Positions 16,206-24,139 of a stretch of DNA of 64,000 nucleotides are shown here, piece by piece. The DNA lies in contig CANNBP010000023.1 in the NCBI GenBank assembly GCA_947502885.1, forward strand, positions 1-64,000, read 5' to 3'. Origin of the DNA: an uncultured Aquimarina sp. Lineage in GTDB: Bacteria; Bacteroidota; Bacteroidia; Flavobacteriales; Flavobacteriaceae. The position numbers and the translations under genes were made by a program. Below the pieces are notes generated by a model that saw nothing but the letters and a program-made list of their open reading frames with translations, was not told where the DNA came from and ran no database searches. Each line of letters begins with the position of its first letter. The stretch's first letter is position 1.

Positions 16206-17933
16206 TTATGTAACTTCTAGACTTTCTACTTTTTTTACAAAATACGAAGGTTTTATCCCCGTTTTTTTTAAGAATGCTCTAGAAAAAGATACGGGATTAC
16301 TAAAACCAACGGCTTCAGAAATTGCTTTGATGGTATATTTCCTAAACTTACTATCGCTTTTTATCCTCTCAATTGCATGTTCGATTCTCAATTCATTTAT
16401 ATAATCTGTAAACTTCTTTTTTTCGTAGTAATTGATATATTGTGAAACATATTTAGAATTCGAATCCATTTTTTTAGCTAACGAGCCAATGGAAACATTT
16501 TTATCTAAGTATTCGTTTTTTAAAACAAAACTATTGAGTCCTTTTTCTATCTTGGTAATGACTTCTTTGGATAATGCACTTTTAGTTTCCTCATATTTCT
16601 TAGGTTGTTCGATTGAAGGAGTAGGCTTTTGAGGGGGGTGATTGATTAATTTTTCAAACTTTTGTTCGTATTCTTTTCTGGTTTTACGATTTCTATAAAG
16701 CAATAACAAACAAATAAACAATGAAAAAGATACTGCCATAATCACCCATTTGGTTTTGGTAGTATTAGATGTGTTTAGTTCTGCAATTATTTTTTCTTTT
16801 TCCAGAAGAATTTCTGGAGTATCAAAATCGGAAATAATCTTTTTATTAATGTACTTATAATTAGATCTTAATATGCTGTCACATACAGTTAACCGATTGA
16901 GATAAAAGAGTTGCTTTTCTTTATCATCATTTTTTTTATAGTAATCAATTAGTATTTTATAGGTTTCACGAGTTTCTGGGGCAAAATCTAAGCGTTCTTT
17001 TAGTAGTGTATCTACTGCTTTAAATTGAGCTAGTGCTTTTTCGGTCATATTCGAATTTAGAAATGATTTACCCAAATAAAATCTTGTGAAAATTAGATAA
17101 GAGAGGTCATTTTCTTTAAGAAGGAAAGGTACAGTCTTTAAAAGGCTATCTATAGATTGAGCGTATTGTTCTTTTAAAAACAAATTAACCCCTTCATTCA
17201 TTACAAAATAATTGTATAGGGTAGTATCTTTTTGTGCAAGAGCATGTTTAATTCCAAAATTATTTGTTGCAGTGGCATTATCTAGTTGATTAATTCTGCT
17301 TTGAGAATGCGCAATTGCATTTAGAGACAAAAGGTAACTTCTAGTATTGGTATATTTTTCATCTTCAATATGTCTACGATATTCCTCGAAAATTTTCAGT
17401 GCTTCTTCATTTTCACCAATACGTGTTTTGAGAAGACCAATGTTGAATTTTACTTTACATGCCAATTGCGGGTTTACCTTTTTAGCTATATCATTTGCCT
17501 TGAAATAGTTATCTAAAGCTTTTTTATAGTTTGCATTTTTAAAATAAATGTTTCCTTTTAGTAGATAGGCTAATGATGGATAAAGTGCATGTTTACTGTT
17601 TTTTGAATATAATATTGACTGGTTAAGGTAAGGTAAGCTCAAAGAGTCAATCGAAATTTGACTTAGTCTATGATAAGCACGAGCTATTTTGATAGAATCA
17701 GAAACAATAAATCCTTTTTTTAAATAGCAATGCATGTAAAACAAAGCTTTTGAAGTGTTATGTAAATTATTGATGTATTTTTTATACAAACCTGTAAAGG
17801 GAATCTTATTTAAAGAATCTGGTACCTTAAATGTTTTGATGGATTTAGGATTAGTGAAATCAATATCTTTCTGAGCCTTACTAGTGGAAAAAGAAAAAAC
17901 CAATATCAAAAAGATATAAAAATATTTGACCAT
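16206..17933 (-). CDS. Membrane-anchored TPR-AraC transcriptional regulator, copy 2
   Basis: 575 residues, colinear with the protein at 13922-15646: signal peptide (IFLILVFSFSTSKAQ), TPR-like repeats to about 385, transmembrane helix near 398-417 (VIMAVSFSLFICLLLLY), and C-terminal AraC HTH (IGSLAKKMDSNSKYVSQYIN and ISEAVGFSNPVSFSRAFLKKTG). The HTH halves of the two copies are nearly the same, so they may read the same DNA site, while the TPR parts differ more, as expected for different ligands. A TAnnTTTG element (minus strand, 17978-17985) lies about 45 bp before the start codon. It is divergent from the VKOR/peptide locus at 18353. Confidence 0.88.
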   Translation of the reverse strand: MVKYFYIFLILVFSFSTSKAQKDIDFTNPKSIKTFKVPDSLNKIPFTGLYKKYINNLHNTSKALFYMHCYLKKGFIVSDSIKIARAYHRLSQISIDSLSLPYLNQSILYSKNSKHALYPSLAYLLKGNIYFKNANYKKALDNYFKANDIAKKVNPQLACKVKFNIGLLKTRIGENEEALKIFEEYRRHIEDEKYTNTRSYLLSLNAIAHSQSRINQLDNATATNNFGIKHALAQKDTTLYNYFVMNEGVNLFLKEQYAQSIDSLLKTVPFLLKENDLSYLIFTRFYLGKSFLNSNMTEKALAQFKAVDTLLKERLDFAPETRETYKILIDYYKKNDDKEKQLFYLNRLTVCDSILRSNYKYINKKIISDFDTPEILLEKEKIIAELNTSNTTKTKWVIMAVSFSLFICLLLLYRNRKTRKEYEQKFEKLINHPPQKPTPSIEQPKKYEETKSALSKEVITKIEKGLNSFVLKNEYLDKNVSIGSLAKKMDSNSKYVSQYINYYEKKKFTDYINELRIEHAIERIKSDSKFRKYTIKAISEAVGFSNPVSFSRAFLKKTGIKPSYFVKKVESLEVT

Positions 17934-17977
17934 AAAGAGTTTTATGTTGAAAATGAATATTCATCTCGTTATTAATG

Positions 17978-17985
17978 CAAAACTA
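17978..17985 (-). promoter_or_regulatory. -7 element of regulator copy 2
   Basis: Read on the minus strand this is TAGTTTTG, a match to the Bacteroidota -7 consensus TAnnTTTG, 45 bp before the ATG of the TPR-AraC gene. The gene-free stretch 17934-18352 also holds the divergent promoter of the VKOR gene (18126-18206). Confidence 0.5.
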
Positions 17986-18125
17986 CTACAAAAATTGAAC
18001 TTTTTTCAGTTTAAAAATGCCAGAAAGTATTGGTTTATAAGAACGATCTATTTATCTAATGGCAATAACCGTTTTTTCTTTTTAATGTGTTGGTTTTTAG
18101 TTTTTTTTGATTGTTTTTTTAGCTA

Positions 18126-18206
18126 AAAATTCATGAATTTTCACTTCGTTTTCATGAATGTGAAATGACTTCTTTTGTTTCTCATATGAACTTTGTTCTA
18201 CTTTTG
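18126..18206 (+). promoter_or_regulatory. Regulon promoter 1 (upstream of VKOR/peptide locus)
   Basis: Two half-sites AATTCATGAATTT (centre 18133.5) and TTTTCATGAATGT (centre 18154.5) lie 21 bp apart. A -33 TTG (18175-18177) and a -7 TACTTTTG (18199-18206) follow with 21 nt between them. The half-site centres are 69 and 48 bp from the -7 centre, identical to the promoters ending at 21715, 24068 and 34605. A 21-bp half-site spacing is what AraC-family dimers or tandem monomers bind. Confidence 0.7.
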
Positions 18207-18352
18207 AATCAATCAAAAACAAATAGTAGTTATCAATTTACATCTATAAAACATGCATGATTTAAAAGATGTATCTGAATGATTAGAAATTAAGTTGATC
18301 AATCAGTACAGATGTTAAGATAATTATCATTTATATAACTAATTATTATCAT

Positions 18353-19960
18353 TTGAAAGATTCATTAATACATAGTGTCCAAAGATTATTAAAGAGAAAC
18401 CAAATTTCTTTTGATAGAGAAGAATTGTCTTTTCAGATTCAAAGTCATCCCTCTTATCCTAGCTTACATGCTATTACGGGAGTATTGGATCATTTTATGA
18501 TAGAAAATATTGCTGCCGAAGTTCCTGTTGATTTAAAAACATTGGATGAGTTACCCAATTGTTTTATTGCTCAAATCAAAGATAACAAAGAAACAAGTTT
18601 GGTTGTAGTAGAACGCAAAGATTCAAATTATTTAATTTTTACTGTAGATAACAAAAAGGAAAAAATCACAAAGCAAGATTTCCTTAAAAAATTCACAGGA
18701 ATTATAGTCGCTGTTGAGAAACCAGAACAAGGTCATATAAACACGAACTCTAACAATATAATTTATTATGTGGGCTTTGTATTAATTGGAGCCTTGATTC
18801 CTTTTATTTTTTATACTACAAACTTCTCTATTTATGGCCTACTACATATAATATTATCGGGGGTAGGTGTACTAATCAGTATTGTTATTGTTAAACAAGA
18901 ATTAGGGTTACAAACTGCTATAGGGAATGCATTTTGTTCTGGACTAAATGATAAAAAAGATTGCGATGCCGTATTGAACTCAAAAGGTGCTAAAGTTATA
19001 AAGGGTATAAAATTAAGTGGCCTTAGTTTGTTCTACTTCGTAGCCTTGTTCACTGCAACAATATTACAAATCTCTAATCCAGCGTTGTCATTTACAATAA
19101 GCATATTTACTATACCGATAACAATATATTCACTTTACTATCAAGCTAAGGTTATTAAAAAATGGTGTTTTTTATGTTTAAGTATTGTAGTTGTTTTATG
19201 GGTACAGGCTTTGATTTCTGTATTGTCTACTATGTTTATTAATGAATTGTTACTTAAAGACTTTGCTGTATTTGGGGTGGTTTTTATAGCAATAGGATTA
19301 TTGCAACGGTTTATACAGCCTCTTGTTGTAGAAGTAAATGATTTAAGAAAGGAAAAAATAGCTGGAGTAAAGTTTAAAAGAAACTTTGAGGTGTTTAAGA
19401 CTTTATTAGGAAAGTCTCCTACTATTGATACCTATATAGAAAATAGTCAAGAAATCATTTTTGGAAACCCTAATGCTAGTGTAGAATTAACGATTATAAC
19501 TAATCCATTTTGTAGTCATTGTAAACCAGCTCATGAACATATAGAAGAAATTCTTCGTAGGTACAAAAAAAATGTAAAAATCAAAATACGTTTTAATAGT
19601 ACTACAGAAAATACAGAAAGTGATATAGTTAAAATTACTACTAGATTACTAGAGATATATCATACAGAAGGAGAAAGAACATGCTTGCAAGCAATGAATA
19701 ACATTTATAGAGGTGACAAACCATCAAGTTGGTTTGATAAGTGGGGTACTTGTTTTGAGAATGAAAATTACATTCTCGAATTAAAAAAACAATATGCTTG
19801 GTGTATTAAAAATGGGATCAATTTTACTCCGGAAATTTTGGTGAATGGTAAATCGTTTCCTAAGGAATATGATAGACCTGATCTAATTTTCTTTATAGAA
19901 GAATTAGAAGGAAATGCCTGTAAATCTTTAAACCCCATCCATAAAATGGAAGTAATATAA
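18353..19960 (+). CDS. C39-like / VKOR / thioredoxin disulfide-forming membrane protein
   Basis: 535 residues. Residues 1-125 look like a C39 peptidase-type domain (SHPSYPSLHAITGVLDHF) but the catalytic Cys motif is absent. Residues 130-325 form a multi-helix VKOR domain with the outer pair Cys195/Cys204 (FCSGLNDKKDC) and the redox CxxC Cys272/Cys275 (WCFLC). The C-terminal thioredoxin-like domain has Cys387-Ser-His-Cys390. This is the architecture of Bacteroidota VKOR-Trx fusions that make disulfides in exported proteins. The first usable codon is a TTG at 18353; no in-frame ATG lies nearby upstream. It is followed by small cysteine-rich GG-leader peptides, so oxidising those peptides is its likely job. 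The exporter is not in the window. Confidence 0.87.
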   Translation: MKDSLIHSVQRLLKRNQISFDREELSFQIQSHPSYPSLHAITGVLDHFMIENIAAEVPVDLKTLDELPNCFIAQIKDNKETSLVVVERKDSNYLIFTVDNKKEKITKQDFLKKFTGIIVAVEKPEQGHINTNSNNIIYYVGFVLIGALIPFIFYTTNFSIYGLLHIILSGVGVLISIVIVKQELGLQTAIGNAFCSGLNDKKDCDAVLNSKGAKVIKGIKLSGLSLFYFVALFTATILQISNPALSFTISIFTIPITIYSLYYQAKVIKKWCFLCLSIVVVLWVQALISVLSTMFINELLLKDFAVFGVVFIAIGLLQRFIQPLVVEVNDLRKEKIAGVKFKRNFEVFKTLLGKSPTIDTYIENSQEIIFGNPNASVELTIITNPFCSHCKPAHEHIEEILRRYKKNVKIKIRFNSTTENTESDIVKITTRLLEIYHTEGERTCLQAMNNIYRGDKPSSWFDKWGTCFENENYILELKKQYAWCIKNGINFTPEILVNGKSFPKEYDRPDLIFFIEELEGNACKSLNPIHKMEVI

Positions 19961-19966
19961 TATCAA

Positions 19967-19994
19967 ACACAAAAGGTCACAAAGGATTTTGTGT
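19967..19994 (+). other. Stem-loop between the VKOR gene and the peptide genes
   Basis: ACACAAAA (19967-19974) and TTTTGTGT (19987-19994) can pair across a 12-nt loop. There is no T tract after it, so it could attenuate or protect the transcript rather than end it. Confidence 0.35.
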
Positions 19995-20082
19995 TATGAA
20001 TGACATTCTCTCGAGAGGAATAGACACAAATGATGAGTGTCATAAAAAGGTTCATCACAAATATAAACTAGACATTTTAATT

Positions 20083-20271
20083 ATGAAAAGATCAATTTTA
20101 GCCCTAGGAAAGACTTTAGGTAAAGAAGAACAGAAAATTATAAATGGTGGAGGGCAACCTGGTGATCCTGGTGTTTACTACTGTGAGCCTCATCAAACCG
20201 TTTGTTTTCGTGATATATTTGGAAATGGTAATTCGTTTCATCCTTATTGCGAAGATAGAGGAAGCTGTTAA
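20083..20271 (+). CDS. Cysteine-rich GG-leader peptide 1
   Basis: 62 residues from the ATG at 20083 (MKRSILALGKTL). A longer frame from 19996 exists but the family leader starts here, like the third peptide at 20626. The leader has the Bacteroidota bacteriocin-type pattern LGKxLxKxEQxxINGGG with a double-Gly cleavage site near residues 24-26. The core (GDPGVYYCEPHQTVCFRDIF...) has four Cys, suited to two disulfides. It lies 122 bp after the VKOR-thioredoxin gene. Probable secreted bacteriocin-like or signalling peptide; activity unknown. Confidence 0.75.
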   Translation: MKRSILALGKTLGKEEQKIINGGGQPGDPGVYYCEPHQTVCFRDIFGNGNSFHPYCEDRGSC

Positions 20272-20283
20272 TTAGTAATTTAA

Positions 20284-20478
20284 TTAGGAAAGGTTTTAAA
20301 TAAAACCGAACAGAAAGCTATTAATGGGGGTGGTAGAAATTGAGGACCAAATTGTCGTTGTTTTTGTTTTAAAGGAAGACAAAAATCATCAAACCCTTGT
20401 AATTCTTTATGTCTTGATGGTGATATACCTAGAGTGTATGAAGAAACTCCTTTTTCTTATTTTACAAGACAATATTAA
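20284..20478 (+). pseudogene. Decayed GG-leader peptide (no start, in-frame TGA)
   Basis: The frame reads LGKVLNKTEQKAINGGGRN, the leader of the neighbouring peptides without its first seven residues. A TGA follows at 20341-20343, then 44 more codons with five Cys (GPNCRCFCFKGRQ...) to a TAA at 20476-20478. An in-frame TAA at 20281 and the lack of an ATG mean that it cannot be translated as such. It is a relic of a third member of the peptide family between the two intact ones. Confidence 0.7.
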
Positions 20479-20563
20479 CTTTTGTAAAATAGAACTCAAG
20501 AACAAAGAGAGGCTTTTTTGAGATACATTACAACAAAAGCCAATCATTCTTTCTAGAGAAATA

Positions 20564-20586
20564 AATGCACACTTTAAATGTGCATT
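20564..20586 (+). other. Stem-loop before peptide 3
   Basis: AATGCACA / TGTGCATT pair perfectly across a 7-nt loop, 40 bp before the ATG at 20626. No T tract follows. Possible processing or attenuation structure between the relic and the intact peptide gene. Confidence 0.35.
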
Positions 20587-20625
20587 AATAATGAATAAAG
20601 AAATAAACTATTTAAAATTTTAATT

Positions 20626-20817
20626 ATGAAAAAATCAATTTCAAGTTTAGGAAAAGTATTAAACAAAGCAGAACAACAAACTATTAACGGAGGCGGTAGA
20701 AGAGCTTGTAATGGTAGAGATGCTGAGGATAGATGTAGTGGAGGTTGTCCACAAGGAAGCATTTGTGTTGAAGATCCTGGTTGCGGAGGAAGAGTTTGTG
20801 TATTTAATGGGATTTAA
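20626..20817 (+). CDS. Cysteine-rich GG-leader peptide 3
   Basis: 63 residues. Leader MKKSISSLGKVLNKAEQQTI followed by NGGG matches the peptide at 20083 almost residue for residue in its conserved positions. The core (RRACNGRDAEDRCSGGCPQG...) carries six Cys, two of them in GCGGRVC near the end, enough for three disulfides. It sits in the transcription direction of the VKOR-thioredoxin gene at 18353. Likely exported and trimmed after the double Gly by a C39-type ABC transporter encoded elsewhere. Confidence 0.75.
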   Translation: MKKSISSLGKVLNKAEQQTINGGGRRACNGRDAEDRCSGGCPQGSICVEDPGCGGRVCVFNGI

Positions 20818-20960
20818 TCATTTCTCACTTGACACATTACAGGCGAATGTTTTAACATACTTGTAATAAAAGTAAGTATACAATTAAACTCATCAATTAG
20901 TTCTAAAAATAGGTGAGAAAAGAATAAAATAACTCAGTTAATAAGCTAATATAGTTATTT

Positions 20961-21335
20961 AATGTTTGTTAAGTAAGGGGAGGATTAAGATCAATTGGGA
21001 GGTGGGTCTCCTCCTTTTTCTGAAATTATAAAGAAGCAATTGTTTGCTTATTAATACAAAAAACAAGATTCAACGTATACCATTGAATCTTGATGGTATA
21101 AGATTGCTGCATTGGTTATTGAATGTAGTTGTCTTAATGTTTGTTAAGTAAGGGGAGGATTAAGATCAATTGGGAGGTGGGTCTCCTCCTTTTTCTGAAA
21201 TTATAAAGAAGCAATTGTTTGCTTATTAATACAAAAAACAAGATTCAACGTATACCATTGAATCTTGATGGTATAAGATTGCTGCATTGGTTATTGAATG
21301 TAGTTGTCTTAATGTTTGTTAAGTTGGGGAGTTAG
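20961..21335 (+). repeat. Perfect 175-bp tandem duplication plus a diverged third start
   Basis: 20961-21135 and 21136-21310 are identical 175-bp copies by eye. A third copy starts at 21311 but diverges after about 14 bp. Each copy holds a G-rich stretch with a small hairpin (GGAGG TGGGTCT CCTCC followed by five T) and a 10-bp perfect stem CAAGATTCAA / TTGAATCTTG. One frame contains LGGGSPPFSE preceded by stops, which could be a worn remnant of another GG leader, but this is weak. The remainder of 20818-21862 has no gene. Confidence 0.8.
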
Positions 21336-21370
21336 TCTTTATGGGTAAGACGTATCCTCTTTTTTTTAAG

Positions 21371-21399
21371 ACAGCTACAGAAATGTAGCTGTTTTTTTT
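21371..21399 (+). terminator. Terminator of the peptide locus
   Basis: ACAGCTACA GAAA TGTAGCTGT is followed by a run of T. The same stem and loop recur at 23548-23567 after the astacin-like gene, so this is a reused terminator sequence. Confidence 0.8.
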
Positions 21400-21634
21400 G
21401 TGTACTATATTAAAGGCCTTTTGATTAATTGTAAAGTTGAAAATATATCGTAATCATTTTAATACTAACGATAATTAAAAGATATAGATAAAAAAGTTAT
21501 TGCAGAGGTGAAGAATCAAATTTTATGATGTAAAAATGCGTAAAAACGATTGCGTTTTAGAGTCGTCAATGAATTAGATGTTTTAAAATTGTAAATTATT
21601 TTTTATTTCTGATTATTAGCTGTTTAGGTTGCTT

Positions 21635-21715
21635 AAGATTCATGAATTTATACTTCGTTTTCAGGAATATATAGTATACATCCTTGTATCATGAGCAATT
21701 CTGGTTATACATTTG
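21635..21715 (+). promoter_or_regulatory. Regulon promoter 2 (upstream of astacin-like protease)
   Basis: Half-sites GATTCATGAATTT (centre 21642.5) and TTTTCAGGAATAT (centre 21663.5), 21 bp apart. -33 TTG at 21684-21686, -7 TACATTTG at 21708-21715. Distances to the -7 centre are 69 and 48 bp, as in the other three promoters of the set. The gene starts 147 bp further on. Confidence 0.7.
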
Positions 21716-21862
21716 CCTTGATCAAAATAGAACAATTCATTATCTATTTGGTTGTTCGAATGACTTTATTTTTTTTATTAAACCAACTTTTGATGGTGTA
21801 TTGTTCGCTTTTTGATTCTTAATTAAGATAGTAATACATTAATATTTTTAAAAGGCATACAA

Positions 21863-23521
21863 ATGAAAAACAAATTAGTAGCACTTTTTTTTCTGCTACA
21901 TTTAATATCGTGTACTACAGAAGAGATAGAGGCACCTGTAGAAAATCAAGAAGAAGAAATAGATACTCCAATTGTTAAAGGTAAGTTAACTGCATTACAG
22001 TCTTCATTATGGAAGACTAGAGAAATTGAAGTTTGTTGGGAAAACCCTTCTTCAGATAATTTAACGGTAAGAAATTGGGTTAAAGATCAAATAGAAAAAA
22101 CCTGGATGAAAGAAGCAGATATTGTTTTTTTTAATTGGGGTAAATGTAAATGGGGAAATAAAGGGATTAGAATTCAATTGGTAACTGGTAAAGAAACTCC
22201 TCATGTTAAAAGATTAGGAGAGAAGTTAGACGGTTATCGCCATGGAATGGTATTAAATTATAATTGGACATATTGTGGGAGTTCTGAATATTGTAATCGA
22301 GTTATTGCTACTCATGAATTTGGTCATGCATTAGGTTTTTCGCATGAACATAATAGAGCAGATTGTAGATGTAAAGAGGAGCCAAAAGGAACAAATGGAG
22401 ATTTGTATGTTACCCCTTGTGATATTAACTCTGTAATGAACTATTGCAATAAGAAATATGCTAATCATGGACTGTTAAGTGACTGGGATAAAAAAGGTGT
22501 AATAGCTCTTTATGGACCATCTCCAACGGTATTTCATAGTACATGGTTAAATACGGGGTTTGCTTATAATGATACTTGGAGAGTAAATAGACATCTTAGA
22601 TTTGTAGAAGATGTAAACGGAGATGGTAAGGGTGATATTATTGGATTTGCAGACAATGATATATATGTATCACTTTCTAATGGTTCTGGTTTTGACAAAG
22701 GTAAAATTTGGTTAAGTGAAGGATTCACTTATAATGATACTTGGAGAAATGATAGACATTTCAGAACTGTTAAAGATGTTAATGGAGATGGTAAAGGTGA
22801 TATCGTTGGATTTGCTGATAATGATATATATGTTGCACTTTCTAATGGTTCTGGTTTTGATAGAGCTAAAATATGGTTAAGTCAAGGCTTTGCTTATAAT
22901 GATGGATGGAGGAATGAACATCATGTGCGAGTATTAGAGGATGTAAACGGAGATGGTAAAGCCGATATCATTGGTTTTGGTGCAAATGATATTTATGTAT
23001 CGCTTTCTAATGGTCACAGTTTTGAAAAAGGTAAAGTTTGGTTAAGTGTAGGGTATGCTAATAATGATTCATGGACAAATGCAAAGCATGTAAGAACCGT
23101 TAAAGATGTAAACGGAGACGGTAAAGCCGATATTATTGGTTTTGGAGAGAACGATATTTACGTATCGCTTTCTAATGGCTCCAGTTTTGAGAAAGGAAAA
23201 ATATGGCTAGATGAAGGATTCACTTATTCTGATACATGGAGAACTAATAGGCACGTTAGAGCTGTTGAAGATGTAAATGGAGATGGTAAAGCCGATATAA
23301 TCGGTTTTGGAGAAAAGAGTATTTACATATCCTTATCAAATGGTCAAGGTTTTGAAAAAGGAAAAGAGCATAGAGGAGGTTTTACCATTTCAAGAGACCA
23401 TTGGTTTTTATCAAAACACGTAAGAGCATTTTCTGATGTTGATGGAGATAATAAAGTAGATTTTATAGGCTTCCATGACAATAGTGTTGTTGTTCATGAG
23501 TCAAAAAAGTTATATAAATAA
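21863..23521 (+). CDS. Astacin-like (M12A) metalloprotease lipoprotein with FG-GAP repeats
   Basis: 552 residues. Lipobox signal LFFLLHLISCTTEE. The catalytic domain of about 45-220 carries HEFGHALGFSHEHNR at 151-165: the HExxHxxGxxH zinc site with Glu152 as base, and the HEHNR extension typical of astacins. A Met-turn-like SVMNY follows near 190. From about 225 to the end there are six repeats of about 47 residues, each with DVNGDGKxDIIGF...DIYVSLSNGSGF (FG-GAP/VCBS type, Ca-binding DxNxDGxxD loops). It is therefore a surface or outer-membrane protease with a propeller-like binding domain. The promoter belongs to the conserved set described at 18126, and the terminator at 23548 is shared with the peptide locus. 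Confidence 0.87.
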   Translation: MKNKLVALFFLLHLISCTTEEIEAPVENQEEEIDTPIVKGKLTALQSSLWKTREIEVCWENPSSDNLTVRNWVKDQIEKTWMKEADIVFFNWGKCKWGNKGIRIQLVTGKETPHVKRLGEKLDGYRHGMVLNYNWTYCGSSEYCNRVIATHEFGHALGFSHEHNRADCRCKEEPKGTNGDLYVTPCDINSVMNYCNKKYANHGLLSDWDKKGVIALYGPSPTVFHSTWLNTGFAYNDTWRVNRHLRFVEDVNGDGKGDIIGFADNDIYVSLSNGSGFDKGKIWLSEGFTYNDTWRNDRHFRTVKDVNGDGKGDIVGFADNDIYVALSNGSGFDRAKIWLSQGFAYNDGWRNEHHVRVLEDVNGDGKADIIGFGANDIYVSLSNGHSFEKGKVWLSVGYANNDSWTNAKHVRTVKDVNGDGKADIIGFGENDIYVSLSNGSSFEKGKIWLDEGFTYSDTWRTNRHVRAVEDVNGDGKADIIGFGEKSIYISLSNGQGFEKGKEHRGGFTISRDHWFLSKHVRAFSDVDGDNKVDFIGFHDNSVVVHESKKLYK

Positions 23522-23546
23522 GAGGTAAAGACAATGTATTAAAAGA

Positions 23547-23575
23547 GCAGCTACAGAAATGTAGCTGTTTTTTTT
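23547..23575 (+). terminator. Terminator of the astacin-like gene
   Basis: CAGCTACA GAAA TGTAGCTG (23548-23567) then eight T. Stem and loop are identical to those of the terminator at 21371. The remaining gene-free DNA up to 24139 holds nothing recognisable apart from the promoter at 23988-24068. Confidence 0.82.
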
Positions 23576-23987
23576 ATACCTTATTTTAAGGTTTAGTAAA
23601 TTGTTATAGCGATAAAGCTTTGTGAGTAATATTGACTGATTCAGGTTACCTATTAGAAAATCTATTGTAATTTGAGACTGCTTCCAAATATATTATTTCA
23701 TTATTAGTTTCAAATCACTTCTAGCCCGTTTGATCTACTTGCAATAAGTTTAATTAGATTAAATATCTTCTAAGATCACATCTAAAAACTTCATTACAAG
23801 AGCTTAACTCATGATCAAAAACTAATGGATATATCTGTTAAGGGCAAGTTTTTATAGCACCATTTTAATGTGAGATAACCAAATCTAATGGTATAGAATT
23901 GATTTGAAGCAGTGTTGTTTTATGGTAAGTGACCTGCTAATCATGTAAAATATTTAACACGCTTTAAATTAGTGTTTTAGGTTGTTA

Positions 23988-24068
23988 AAAATTCATGAAT
24001 TTACACTTCAATTTCAGGAATCTGGAATAGCTTCTTTTGTTTCTCATATGATTGTCGAACTACATTTG
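23988..24068 (+). promoter_or_regulatory. Regulon promoter 3 (upstream of the RHS operon)
   Basis: Half-sites AATTCATGAATTT (centre 23995.5) and ATTTCAGGAATCT (centre 24016.5), 21 bp apart; -33 TTG at 24037-24039; -7 TACATTTG at 24061-24068. Distances of 69 and 48 bp to the -7 centre are the same as in promoters 1, 2 and 4. CTTCTTTTGTTTCTCATATGA between the sites and the -7 is shared with promoter 1 except at single positions. The first RHS gene starts 71 bp later. Confidence 0.72.
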
Positions 24069-24139
24069 TCGCAATCAAAAAACGAACGGTTAATTAGAAA
24101 GGGGAAACTCTAATTAATTACTATTTAATCTATGAATAC

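Noticed and set aside
19996..20082. N-terminal extension of GG-leader peptide 1
   Set aside because: The leader motif begins at the ATG at 20083, as in the intact paralogue at 20626; the extension is probably untranslated leader.
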